Both the position numbers and the translations under genes were made by a program. Source: Clostridia bacterium (GTDB taxonomy: Bacteria; Bacillota; Clostridia; Oscillospirales; CAG-272). Taken from it: a stretch of 64,000 nt of DNA. The notes beneath the pieces were generated by a model that worked only from the letters and a program-made list of their open reading frames with translations, was not told where the DNA came from and did no database searches. Location: assembly GCA_017501225.1 (NCBI GenBank), contig JAFVXH010000019.1, forward strand, positions 202,666 through 266,665, given 5' to 3'. Shown one piece after another: positions 9,519 to 18,020 of the stretch. The first letter of the stretch is position 1, and every line of letters begins with the position of its first letter.

Positions 9519-10760
9519 ATGAAGCGACTGATCTTTCACGTGGACGTCAATAACGCGTTTCTTTCCTGGGAGGCGGCAGAACGTGTCCGTCGGGGACAAG
9601 CGGATCTTCGTAAGATCCCGTCCGCCATCGGTGGTGACGAGGAAAGACGTCACGGTGTCATTCTCGCCAAATCCATCCCCGCAAAGCAAATGGGCGTTGT
9701 GACGGGTGAGCCCATCGTGCAGGCGCTCCGCAAATGTCCCGACCTCTATCTTGCAAAGCCGAACTTTAGGCTTTACGAGAAAAATTCCCACGATTTCCTT
9801 GCAGTTTGCCGCAAATATGCCCCGATCGTGGAGCAATATTCCATTGACGAGTGCTTTCTGGACATGAGCGGAACGGAGCGGCTGTACCCCGATCCCGTCG
9901 CGATCGCGCTTCATATCAAGAACGAGATCCGCGATACGCTCGGCTTTACCGTCAACGTGGGAATCGGAAGCAACAAGCTTCTTGCCAAAATGGCGAGCGA
10001 TTTTGAAAAGCCGGATAAGGTCCATACCTTATTTGACGGAGAGATTCGGACAAAGCTCTGGCCAATGCCCGTGCGGGAGCTTTTCTCGGTGGGGCGTGCC
10101 ACTGCCGAACGCCTGGAGCGTGTCTATATCCGAACGGTCGGAGATCTGGCATGCGCCGATCTTTCCTATCTGCAGGCGCTTTTTGGAGAAAAGCAGGGAA
10201 CTCAGCTGCACTGCTTCGCCAATGGGCTGGACGATTCCCCCGTACACGGGAAGCTTGAGGATGCAAAGGGATATAGCAATTCCACCACTCTGGCAAGGGA
10301 CATTACGGATGCGGATTCCGCAAAGTCGATCCTTTTGGCACTTGCGGACAGTGTCACCTCACGCATGCGTGCCGACAAGGCGAAGGCGTTTTCAGTATCC
10401 GTTACGGTCAGAGGTGCGGATTTTAAGGATGCTTCGCATCAAAAGCGATTGAATACAGCGACCGATATTACCGACGAGGTGTTCGGGATCGCCTGTGCGC
10501 TGTTTGATGAGCTTTGGAACGGAAAAACGCCGATCCGTTTGCTTGGTCTTTCCCTGACGAATCTTTCCAAGGATGAGGAAGGGCAGCTCTCTCTGTTTGA
10601 AACAGAGGATCGGGAGCGCGCAAGGCAGCTGGACCGCGTTGTGGATTCCATCCGCAACCAGTTCGGCTTTGATACCATCAAGCGCGCAACGGTTTGCGAT
10701 ACGGAAAACGAGATCGGGAAAAAGCAACGCGCCAAGCGTGAGCAAGAGCGAAAAACATGA
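9519..10760 (+). CDS. dinB: Y-family DNA polymerase IV (DinB-like)
   Basis: 413 residues. The N-terminal metal motif reads HVDVNNAFLSWEA, and the second catalytic motif YSIDECFLDMSG carries the D-E pair. Helix-hairpin-helix and little-finger regions follow (about 170-390). Y-family polymerases copy past damaged template bases at low fidelity. NNAFLSWEA instead of DAFYASVE marks the Clostridia subgroup rather than the E. coli type. The C-terminus is short and basic, with no obvious clamp-binding peptide. A good GGGGAGG precedes the start. Confidence 0.9.
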   Translation: MKRLIFHVDVNNAFLSWEAAERVRRGQADLRKIPSAIGGDEERRHGVILAKSIPAKQMGVVTGEPIVQALRKCPDLYLAKPNFRLYEKNSHDFLAVCRKYAPIVEQYSIDECFLDMSGTERLYPDPVAIALHIKNEIRDTLGFTVNVGIGSNKLLAKMASDFEKPDKVHTLFDGEIRTKLWPMPVRELFSVGRATAERLERVYIRTVGDLACADLSYLQALFGEKQGTQLHCFANGLDDSPVHGKLEDAKGYSNSTTLARDITDADSAKSILLALADSVTSRMRADKAKAFSVSVTVRGADFKDASHQKRLNTATDITDEVFGIACALFDELWNGKTPIRLLGLSLTNLSKDEEGQLSLFETEDRERARQLDRVVDSIRNQFGFDTIKRATVCDTENEIGKKQRAKREQERKT

Positions 10761-10829
10761 TTTTTTGCAAAAAAATGCGGAAAGTACCGAGAAAAAGGGA
10801 AGCTTGACGTAGTAAAAGGAAGGATAGAC

Positions 10830-11519
10830 ATGAAGGAATTAAAGGTCATTGCAAGGATCCGTACGGATTTTCCGACCAAGTTCGGCATTCCGCGGCAAAG
10901 CGGTCTTGCCGAGGGACTCAAGGCGGAAATTGTCATGGAGCCCGCATATCGCGACCCCGTCGCGATGAGGGGACTTGCGGAATTTTCACATATCTGGCTC
11001 ATCTGGGACTTCTCTAAGGTGGAGCGGGAAGGATGGTCCGCGACGGTGTGTCCGCCGCGTCTTGGAGGAAACCGCCGTATGGGCGTTTTTGCGACACGCT
11101 CGCCCTTTCGCCCCAATCCCATCGGTCTTTCCTGCGTCAAATTGGAGGGAATCGTCTTTGACAGCCGCGGAACGGTGCTTAAGGTCAGCGGAGCGGATCT
11201 GATGGACGGAACGCCGATTTTTGATATCAAGCCTTACTTACCGATTGCGGACTGTAAGCCCGACGCCAAGGCAGGCTTTGCAGAATCGACTGCAGATCAC
11301 GCTCTGAAGGTCATCTTTGACGAGGAGCTGAAGCAGAAGGTGCCTGCCGACAGACTTGCCGGGTTGATATCCGCCTTGGAGCAGGATCCGCGCCCCGCAT
11401 ATCAGAACGATCCCGATCGGGAATACGGATTTTACTTCTTGAATTTCGACATTCGCTTCCGTGTCTGCGAAGATACTTTGACGGTGACAGAGATCGTTTT
11501 TAACGAGGGAGAAGGATAA
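10830..11519 (+). CDS. trmO: tRNA t6A37 methyltransferase TrmO (TsaA/YaeB family)
   Basis: 229 residues. The N-terminal half has the conserved beta-barrel signatures PTKFGIPRQSGL, EFSHIWLIWDF, RPPRLGGN-like CPPRLGGNRRMGVFATRSPFRPNPIGLS and DLMDGTPIFDIKPYLP. TrmO uses S-adenosylmethionine to methylate t6A37 in tRNAs reading ACY codons. The C-terminal part (about 140-229) is the usual accessory domain. The gap after dinB is 69 bp without a terminator, so the two may be co-transcribed. Confidence 0.92.
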   Translation: MKELKVIARIRTDFPTKFGIPRQSGLAEGLKAEIVMEPAYRDPVAMRGLAEFSHIWLIWDFSKVEREGWSATVCPPRLGGNRRMGVFATRSPFRPNPIGLSCVKLEGIVFDSRGTVLKVSGADLMDGTPIFDIKPYLPIADCKPDAKAGFAESTADHALKVIFDEELKQKVPADRLAGLISALEQDPRPAYQNDPDREYGFYFLNFDIRFRVCEDTLTVTEIVFNEGEG

Positions 11520-11549
11520 CGGAAGATACAAAAATCCCCGTTTTTGCAA

Positions 11550-11603
11550 GGAAAAGCCGCTTGGCGGTTGCAATTCGCAACCGCCAAGCGGCTTTTTTCA
11601 ATC
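11550..11603. terminator. Bidirectional intrinsic terminator
   Basis: AAGCCGCTTGGCGGTTGC pairs with GCAACCGCCAAGCGGCTT (loop AATTC) and ends in a T run. It lies between trmO and the convergent phosphatase gene and slightly enters the 3' end of the latter. Confidence 0.85.
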
Positions 11604-12323
11604 GTGTCTGGTATCATCCGTGAAGCACTCGCAGAAGCGCCCGGAGAAGGAGATGGGCTCGATTTCAAAGAGATGCGACGTATCCCCGATCGCCGAGAGG
11701 CGTATGGAGGCGATGCCCTTACGCCGTTCCTCCGTATAAGCAGTGGTCACCGAGGTGGGGGCTAAGCAGGTATGCTGCCAGAGTGAATAAGGCGAGCAGA
11801 ACATCAGGTGGGAAAGCAAAACGGCACCCAAGCCGAAATGGCAAGCCAACAGAATGGTATCGTGATTCGGTCTTTCAGCGCGATAAATGCGACCTTCGCG
11901 ACGGTATCCGTGCGCCTCAAGCAGTGCGTCAAACTCGTGGCATACCCAATCGTAATCCGCAAGCTTTTGCGTTCCCTTGATGATCGGCGCCTCTCTCCAT
12001 TCGGTGGGAGAATAGAGAATCTCGGATTCGTTCATATATTCGGGCAGAATGTCCCAGCCGCCACTTGGATTTTGCTCGTAGGGAAGCTGAATGTGGGAAT
12101 AATTGAACTCCTTCAGCCAATCGCAAATGACCGCCTCTGTGCCGAGTGCGCGAAGCGTTGGTGCGATCGTTGCCCTTGCGCGTCCTAACGGGGAGCAGTA
12201 AAAATGATCAATCTTCTCTTTGCACAGACGCTTTGTCAGGAGCGCAACCTCACGCGTACCCTTTTCCGTCAGGCCGTCAATTTCATAGTTTGGATCTGCG
12301 TGACGGACGATTAAAATTCTCAT
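11598..12323 (-). CDS. Histidine phosphatase family protein
   Basis: 241 residues. The N-terminal RHAD motif (residues 7-10, equivalent to RHG) and SPLGRARATIAPT follow the phosphoglycerate mutase-like fold; H162 region CHFGLGAVLLSHL supplies the second catalytic His. Enzymes of this fold remove phosphate through a phospho-histidine intermediate; the substrate here is not predictable. It is monocistronic with its own consensus-like promoter. Confidence 0.85.
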   Translation of the reverse strand: MRILIVRHADPNYEIDGLTEKGTREVALLTKRLCKEKIDHFYCSPLGRARATIAPTLRALGTEAVICDWLKEFNYSHIQLPYEQNPSGGWDILPEYMNESEILYSPTEWREAPIIKGTQKLADYDWVCHEFDALLEAHGYRREGRIYRAERPNHDTILLACHFGLGAVLLSHLMFCSPYSLWQHTCLAPTSVTTAYTEERRKGIASIRLSAIGDTSHLFEIEPISFSGRFCECFTDDTRHD

Positions 12324-12445
12324 TTGTTATGTCCTTTCGTTTTTTTTGCTGCAAAATTGTTTGGGGAAAATGACGAATCCCTCATTTTTGGATTGAAATG
12401 AGGGGAATGTGAGATCATCCTGCAAAAATGAATTCGATTGACACC

Positions 12446-12475
12446 ATTATACAAGGCTTTTTTTGAGATTGTCAA
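12446..12475 (-). promoter_or_regulatory. Sigma-A promoter of the histidine phosphatase gene
   Basis: Read on the minus strand: TTGACA (12470-12475), 18-bp spacer, TATAAT (12446-12451). It leaves a leader of about 115 nt. Confidence 0.7.
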
Positions 12476-12641
12476 GCATTTTCTTGCAATTTTTTTGAAT
12501 CAGCGGTCATATTTTCCGTTTTTGGAAGATTAGGCTTTCGTCAATTGTTGCAAAATAGAGAGATTGGCTTTGCATGACAGTAAAGGAATTTAATAAAAGT
12601 GACGAAAAAATAGTGATTTTGTCAAAAACGAAAATTTGAGG

Positions 12642-12671
12642 TTGTTTTTATGGGTGACTTGGTGTTATAAT
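12642..12671 (+). promoter_or_regulatory. Putative promoter of the RDD gene and ABC importer locus
   Basis: TTGTTT (12642-12647), 18-bp spacer, TATAAT (12666-12671); the -35 is weak. Confidence 0.5.
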
Positions 12672-12731
12672 ATATACGGCTATGTTTGTCCTACGACATA
12701 GATTCACGTCGGGAAGGGAGGAGACACCGGA

Positions 12732-13493
12732 ATGAACGAAGTGCAAACGGCGGGAATGTGGAAGCGTATTTCCGCAGCTTTATTGGATCTTGTTCTCTTA
12801 TTTGCGCTTGCCATTGGTGTTGCGTGGTTCCTTTCCTGGGCGCTCGGGTACGATGCGAACGTGCAAAAGCTGGAAAGCACCATCCAATCCTACGAGCAGA
12901 CCTACGGCGTGGATTACGATATTACGCAGGAGGCCTTCGATGCTCTGACCGATGCCGAGCGTGCCAAATATGATGAGGCAAGCCGGGCGTTATCGCAGGA
13001 TGCAGAAGCAAATCGTCTGTATTCGTTGCTGTTTACCCATACGCTGCTGATCGTGACCTTCGGTCTTTTGGTTCCGACAGTCCTGCTGGAATTCGTCGTT
13101 CCGCTTCTGTTCAAGGACGGTCGCACGCTTGGCAAAAAGATCTTCGGCCTTGCCGTGATGCGTGAGGACCGTGTCAGGATCACCCCCACACTGTTATTTA
13201 TTCGCGCAATTCTCGGAAAATATACGATTGAGCTGATGGTTCCCGTTCTGGCGATCTTCATGATGATCTTCCTGGGAATGGGACTGGTCGGCGTGATCAT
13301 TCTCGGCGGACTTGCGGTACTGCAGATCCTGCTTCTGTGCAGCAGTCCTACACGTCCCGTCATTCACGATAAGCTGTCCCGGACGGTTGCGGTGGACTAT
13401 GCAAGCCAAAAGATCTTTGATACCTACGAGGATCTTCTGGAATATCAAAAACGCATTCACGCAGAAGAGGTCCGAAATGACCAGTCTGCCTGA
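12732..13493 (+). CDS. RDD family membrane protein
   Basis: 253 residues. The N-terminus has the RDD-type W-K-R-I-S-A-A-L-L-D arrangement in the first helix (about 14-37), then a soluble loop rich in acidic residues, then three more hydrophobic segments (about 97-125, 150-180 and 180-200). RDD proteins are poorly characterised; some act in cation homeostasis or modulate neighbouring transporters. The protein keeps the GKKIFGL motif typical of the second helix boundary. It is 59 bp upstream of the ABC ATPase gene and may be in the same transcript. Confidence 0.85.
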   Translation: MNEVQTAGMWKRISAALLDLVLLFALAIGVAWFLSWALGYDANVQKLESTIQSYEQTYGVDYDITQEAFDALTDAERAKYDEASRALSQDAEANRLYSLLFTHTLLIVTFGLLVPTVLLEFVVPLLFKDGRTLGKKIFGLAVMREDRVRITPTLLFIRAILGKYTIELMVPVLAIFMMIFLGMGLVGVIILGGLAVLQILLLCSSPTRPVIHDKLSRTVAVDYASQKIFDTYEDLLEYQKRIHAEEVRNDQSA

Positions 13494-13552
13494 TGCGCAT
13501 AAGCTTGTATCTCAAAGAAATTTATATATGACTGAGTGAGGAATGAGGAACC

Positions 13553-14644
13553 ATGAAAGTTGAATTGAGAAACCTGACAAAAATCTTTCCGAGCCGAAAC
13601 AAAAAAAGCAACGACGTCGTTGTGGCTGTAAACGATTTCACGTTTACCATCCCCGACGGAAAGCTGATCGGTCTTCTGGGCCCCTCCGGCTGTGGAAAGA
13701 GCACCACGCTGTACATGATCAGTGGCTTGCAAAAGCCGACCGGCGGACAGATCTTCTTCGGTGACGATGACGTAACCGAGCTTTCCGCGGAAAACAGAGG
13801 CATCGGTCTGGTGTTTCAGAACTACGCGCTTTATCCCCACATGACCGTTCGTCAGAACATCATGTTCCCCTTGCAGAATCTCAAGGGCGTGGATAAGCTG
13901 ACCAAGCAGGAAATGCTGGATCGTGCGGAAAACGCCGCAAAGCTCGTGCAGATCGACGAGCTGATGGACCGCAAGCCCTCCGAGCTTTCGGGCGGTCAGC
14001 AGCAGCGTGTTGCCATCGCGCGCGCACTGGTCAAGATGCCCAAGGTTCTGCTTCTGGACGAGCCGCTCTCCAATTTGGACGCAAGACTCCGTCTGCAGAC
14101 CCGTGAGGAGATCCGCCGCATTCAGAAGGAAACCGGAATTACCACGATCTTCGTAACGCACGACCAGGAGGAGGCAATGAGCATCTCCGACATCATCGTG
14201 GTTATGAAGCTGGGCGTGGTTCAGCAGATCGGTGCTCCTCAGGAGGTTTACGATAGCCCCATCAACCTCTTTGTTGCCAAGTTCCTCGGTACGCCTCCCA
14301 TCAACGTATTCAAGGGGCGCGTCGAGGGAGAGAAGCTTTACATCGGTGGCACAGCCGTTCTGGATACTCCCGGAGTCAAGGACAGAGCCGTTACGGTCGG
14401 CATCCGTCCCGAGGGCTTTATTCTGGATGCAAACGGTCCTCTGGAATGCAACCTCAGCGGTGTTGAGGTCATGGGACGCGACGTCAGCGTGGTTTCTACG
14501 CACGGAGAGTCCCTCAATCCTACGGTCCGCTCCATCATCAACTCTGATAATAAGGTAGAGGCTGCGGCAACAGTCCGTTACTCGCTCAAGTCCAACAAGG
14601 TGTTCCTGTTTGATACGGAAACCGAAGAACGCATCCTGTTTTGA
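13553..14644 (+). CDS. Carbohydrate-type ABC importer ATPase (MsmX/UgpC family)
   Basis: 363 residues. Walker A GPSGCGKST, Q-loop, signature LSGGQQQR, Walker B LLLDEPLSNLDA and H-loop VTHDQEEAMS are all intact. A C-terminal OB-like regulatory domain (about 240-363) is typical of CUT1 importers. It powers the two permeases encoded directly downstream (11-bp gap). In many Firmicutes this ATPase is shared among several importers; here it is encoded with its own permeases. Confidence 0.93.
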   Translation: MKVELRNLTKIFPSRNKKSNDVVVAVNDFTFTIPDGKLIGLLGPSGCGKSTTLYMISGLQKPTGGQIFFGDDDVTELSAENRGIGLVFQNYALYPHMTVRQNIMFPLQNLKGVDKLTKQEMLDRAENAAKLVQIDELMDRKPSELSGGQQQRVAIARALVKMPKVLLLDEPLSNLDARLRLQTREEIRRIQKETGITTIFVTHDQEEAMSISDIIVVMKLGVVQQIGAPQEVYDSPINLFVAKFLGTPPINVFKGRVEGEKLYIGGTAVLDTPGVKDRAVTVGIRPEGFILDANGPLECNLSGVEVMGRDVSVVSTHGESLNPTVRSIINSDNKVEAAATVRYSLKSNKVFLFDTETEERILF

Positions 14645-14655
14645 GGTGAGACGGT

Positions 14656-15600
14656 ATGGTAGAAAGTAAACATAAATGGAAAGCGTGGCTGTATTTATCG
14701 CCCGCTATCGTCCTGCTTTTAATTTTTACGGTTTGGCCGATCATCAACACACTGCGCATGGCAATGCTGGAGGGCTACAACGGCACAGCGGAGCTTGGCG
14801 GTGCGGCATTTAATTTCGGCATTGGCAACTTCGTCAAGGTCGTTCAGTACGCAAAGTTTTTGACCTGCCTGAAGAATACGCTTCTTCTCTGTGTTCTGAC
14901 GGTTCCGCTGTCTACCGTGATCGCGCTTTTGATCGCGGTTTGCCTCAACTCCATCAAGCCCCTGCAAAGACTTTTGCAGACCATCTTCTTCCTGCCTTAC
15001 GTTACCAACTCCATTGCAATCGGAATGGTATTCGCGACGATGTTCAACATCATCGGTAACAACATTGGGGGAGAGAACCAGCTGATCACCACGGCAGGCG
15101 TTATCAACAATTTCATCGGTCTGTTCGGTGTGGATCCCATCAACTGGATCAATGCCGGCTCGGCGTATTGGGCAAACATTACGGTCCTTGTCATCTACAT
15201 CGTCTGGGACGCGCTGCCCTTTAAGATCCTGATCTTCCTTGGCGGTCTTCAGAGCATCAATAAGCAGTACTACGATGCTGCCAAGATCGACAGTACGCCC
15301 AAGATCCGCGTCTTCACGAGAATTACGTTACCGCTTCTTTCTCCTATGGTTGCCTATGCGGTCATCACCGCGTTTATCGGCGGCTTTAAGGAGTATTCCA
15401 GCATCGTCGGTATTTTCGGCGAGAAGATGGGACCTGCCGGTGACCAATTCCGCTTGAATACGATGGTTGGATTTATTTACGATTCTCTTGCTTCCAATCA
15501 GCAGGGATTGGCAAGTGCCGCGGCACTGATCCTGTTCTGCATTATTTTTGCGGTTACGATGGTCAATCTCTACGTCAGCAAAAAGAATACACACTATTGA
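14656..15600 (+). CDS. CUT1-type ABC importer permease, subunit 1
   Basis: 314 residues with six predicted membrane helices and the EAA loop YYDAAKIDSTPKIRVFTRITLPLL that contacts the ATPase. The N-terminal KAWLYLSPAIVLLLIFTVWPI helix is typical of the MalF/UgpA class. It pairs with the next permease, 15 bp downstream, and with the lipoprotein at 16572. The family imports oligosaccharides, glycerol-3-phosphate and related phosphorylated compounds. Confidence 0.93.
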   Translation: MVESKHKWKAWLYLSPAIVLLLIFTVWPIINTLRMAMLEGYNGTAELGGAAFNFGIGNFVKVVQYAKFLTCLKNTLLLCVLTVPLSTVIALLIAVCLNSIKPLQRLLQTIFFLPYVTNSIAIGMVFATMFNIIGNNIGGENQLITTAGVINNFIGLFGVDPINWINAGSAYWANITVLVIYIVWDALPFKILIFLGGLQSINKQYYDAAKIDSTPKIRVFTRITLPLLSPMVAYAVITAFIGGFKEYSSIVGIFGEKMGPAGDQFRLNTMVGFIYDSLASNQQGLASAAALILFCIIFAVTMVNLYVSKKNTHY

Positions 15601-15615
15601 TGGGGGGGAAGAGAT

Positions 15616-16506
15616 ATGACGAATAACGTAAGCATGGCAGAAAAAGACATTCAAAAGGTTTCTGCCCAACAAAGAGTCTTAAAGATTCTCTCTCAGGTGC
15701 TGGTTTATGCGTTCCTTTTGACAGCAGCCCTCACCGTTTTGTTTCCTTTTTATTGGATGCTGATCTCCTCGGTCAAGAGCCTTGCGGAATACGAGCTTGC
15801 AGTTCCGACGTTCTTCCCGAGAAAATTCCAGTTCTTCAACTACGTTGAGGCGTTCAATACCGCAAATCTCGGAAGACTCTTCCTCAACACTCTGTTCGTA
15901 GGTGTTGTTTCCACGGTGCTTTCCCTGATCATCACCGTGCTTTCCGCGTTTGCGTTTGCAAGACTGGAGTTCAAGGGTAAGAATGCGCTTTTTGCGGCAC
16001 TTCTTGCAACGATGATGATTCCCGGTGAGCTCTTCACCATTACGAACTACCTGACCGTGGACGCCTTCGGTTGGATGAACACCTTTACGGCGTTGATCGT
16101 ACCGTTCCTTGTCAGTGTGTTCTACATTTACTTGCTCAAGCAGAACTTTATGCAGATCCCCAACGAGCTTTACCTTGCCGCAAAGGTAGACGGAACCACC
16201 GATCTCAAGTATTTGTGGAAGGTTATGATCCCGTTGGCACTGCCCACGCTCATTTCGATCACCATTCTGAAGATGATGGGTGCGTGGAACTCCTACATCT
16301 GGCCGCGCTTGGTTGCGAACGATCCGGACATGCAGCTGATCACAAACGGATTGCGCAACGCGTTTACCGACGTCAACAGCGGCAAAACCAACATCCCCGT
16401 GCAGATGGCGGCGGTCGCCATCGTATCCTTCCCGTTGTTCTTGGTATTTATCTTCCTTCGTAAGTACATTATGAAGGGTGTATCAAGAAGTGGAATTAAG
16501 GGTTAA
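15616..16506 (+). CDS. CUT1-type ABC importer permease, subunit 2
   Basis: 296 residues, six membrane helices, MalG/UgpE class. The EAA loop reads ELYLAAKVDGTTDLKYLWKV. GGGGGGAAG precedes the start. The gene overlaps no neighbour but sits tightly between the first permease and the binding protein, so the three form one transport unit. Confidence 0.93.
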   Translation: MTNNVSMAEKDIQKVSAQQRVLKILSQVLVYAFLLTAALTVLFPFYWMLISSVKSLAEYELAVPTFFPRKFQFFNYVEAFNTANLGRLFLNTLFVGVVSTVLSLIITVLSAFAFARLEFKGKNALFAALLATMMIPGELFTITNYLTVDAFGWMNTFTALIVPFLVSVFYIYLLKQNFMQIPNELYLAAKVDGTTDLKYLWKVMIPLALPTLISITILKMMGAWNSYIWPRLVANDPDMQLITNGLRNAFTDVNSGKTNIPVQMAAVAIVSFPLFLVFIFLRKYIMKGVSRSGIKG

Positions 16507-16522
16507 TTCCGCGGAAATTCTA

Positions 16523-16552
16523 TTGATATCAAATTTATATTTTGATATAAAA
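16523..16552 (+). other. AT-rich intercistronic stem-loop before the binding-protein gene
   Basis: ATATCAAA (16526-16533) pairs with TTTGATAT (16541-16548). Such stem-loops between permease and binding-protein genes are often linked with different mRNA levels for the binding protein. A TTCCGCGGAA palindrome lies just before it. Confidence 0.4.
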
Positions 16553-16571
16553 TCACGAAAGGACAACAAAG

Positions 16572-18002
16572 ATGAAAAGAATGAAAAGAGTTCTCGTATC
16601 CATGCTTCTCATTGCCGCAATGCTTCTGAGTGTGCTTTCCCTGGCAAGCTGCCGTAAGGAAATGCCCAACTTCGAGATGCCTGAGGGCGGTTATGACGGA
16701 AGCGAGGTCACCATCGTTTTCTACCATACGATGGGACAAGCCCTGCAAGGCATTCTCAACAGTGCCATTGCACACTTCAACGAATACTACCCCAACATCC
16801 ACATCGAGCATACGCAGATCGGTGGCTATGACGACGTGCGCGATCAGATCAGCACTGAGCTGACCGCACAAAGACAGCCCAACATCGCGTACTGCTATCC
16901 CGACCACGTAGCGCTTTACAACACCGCAGGTGCTGTTGTTACGCTGGATCAGTTCATTACCAGCACGCAGGAAATTACCCGTGCCGACGGTAGCAATGAT
17001 ATCCTGGGTCTTACGCAGGCACAGATAGACGATTTCGTTGATGGTTACTGGAATGAGGGTAAGTCCTTCGGTGACGACAAAATGTACGCGTTGCCTCTTT
17101 CCAAGTCCACCGAGCTGCTGTTCTACAACAAGAGCTTCTTTGACCAGCACGGTCTGAGCGTTCCCACCACCTGGGAGGAGATGGAAGCGGTTTGCCGTCA
17201 GATCAAGGCGATCGATCCCAACTGCATCCCTCTGGGATATGACTCCGAGGCAAACTGGTTCATCACCCTTTGCCAGCAGTACGGCTCTCCTTACACCACT
17301 CTGGACAAGGAGAATCACTTCCTCTTTGACAACGATACCAACGTTAACTTTGTAAAGGAGCTCCGCTCCTGGTACAAGGAAGGTCTTGTTACCACCCAGG
17401 AGATCTACGGTGCTTACACCTCTACGCTCTTTACCGCACAGGGCGAGGGCGAGGTTAAGAGCTATATGTCCATCGGTTCCTCCGGCGGTACCGTTCACCA
17501 GCTTCCTTCCCAGGACGGTGACGGCAAGTACCCCTTCGAGGTAGGCATTGCTTCCATTCCTCAGGTGAACCCCCAGAAGGCTTACGCGATCTCTCAGGGT
17601 CCCTCTCTCTGCATCTTCCAGAACGAGAACCCTCAGGAGGTTATCGCTTCCTGGATCTTCATGAAGTATCTCACCACTGACGTTGGCTTCCAGGCTGACT
17701 TCTCCATGGCTTCCGGATACGTTCCCGTAATCGAATCCGCGAAGAACGACCCCTATTATCAGAACTTCCTTTCCAAGGCAGACGGCTTTGACCACATCGC
17801 AGCTCTTGGCGCAAGCATTTGCTTGGCACAAAAGGATGCTTACTTTACCTCTCCCGCATTCAACGGCTCTACCGTTGCACGTGAGCAGGTAGGCGCACTC
17901 CTGCAGAAGTGCATGTCCGCCGAATGGAGCGAGGATAAGGTAGACGCGGAGATCAGAAAGGTCTTTAAGGACGCGATCGACGAATGTAAGTACCGCTCCT
18001 GA
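16572..18002 (+). CDS. Extracellular solute-binding lipoprotein (UgpB/MalE class)
   Basis: 476 residues with a lipoprotein signal (LASC, lipidated Cys27). The mature N-terminus, with TIVFYHTMGQALQGILN and a following FNEYYPNIHIEHTQIGGYDD, resembles UgpB-type proteins, which bind glycerol-3-phosphate and its diesters, more than plain maltose-binding proteins. It delivers substrate to the permease pair upstream. Codon use is strongly biased, which suggests high expression. The substrate is not proven; the nuclease gene immediately downstream (18-bp gap) raises the possibility of nucleotides or short oligonucleotides. Confidence 0.9.
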   Translation: MKRMKRVLVSMLLIAAMLLSVLSLASCRKEMPNFEMPEGGYDGSEVTIVFYHTMGQALQGILNSAIAHFNEYYPNIHIEHTQIGGYDDVRDQISTELTAQRQPNIAYCYPDHVALYNTAGAVVTLDQFITSTQEITRADGSNDILGLTQAQIDDFVDGYWNEGKSFGDDKMYALPLSKSTELLFYNKSFFDQHGLSVPTTWEEMEAVCRQIKAIDPNCIPLGYDSEANWFITLCQQYGSPYTTLDKENHFLFDNDTNVNFVKELRSWYKEGLVTTQEIYGAYTSTLFTAQGEGEVKSYMSIGSSGGTVHQLPSQDGDGKYPFEVGIASIPQVNPQKAYAISQGPSLCIFQNENPQEVIASWIFMKYLTTDVGFQADFSMASGYVPVIESAKNDPYYQNFLSKADGFDHIAALGASICLAQKDAYFTSPAFNGSTVAREQVGALLQKCMSAEWSEDKVDAEIRKVFKDAIDECKYRS

Positions 18003-18020
18003 TTCCCCAAGGAGGATATC

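Larger units (their letters stand above)
12324..12731. other. Divergent intergenic region between the phosphatase and the RDD/ABC locus
   Basis: About 400 AT-rich bases without a gene. It contains one minus-strand promoter (12446-12475) and one plus-strand promoter (about 12642-12671). The first 60 bases of the plus transcript carry a possible ACGACATAGATTCACGTCG hairpin before GGGAGGAG. Confidence 0.6.

Noticed and set aside
16572..18002. Naming the importer a maltose or glycerol-3-phosphate system
   Set aside because: CUT1 family assignment is firm, but no residue pattern I can read fixes the substrate.
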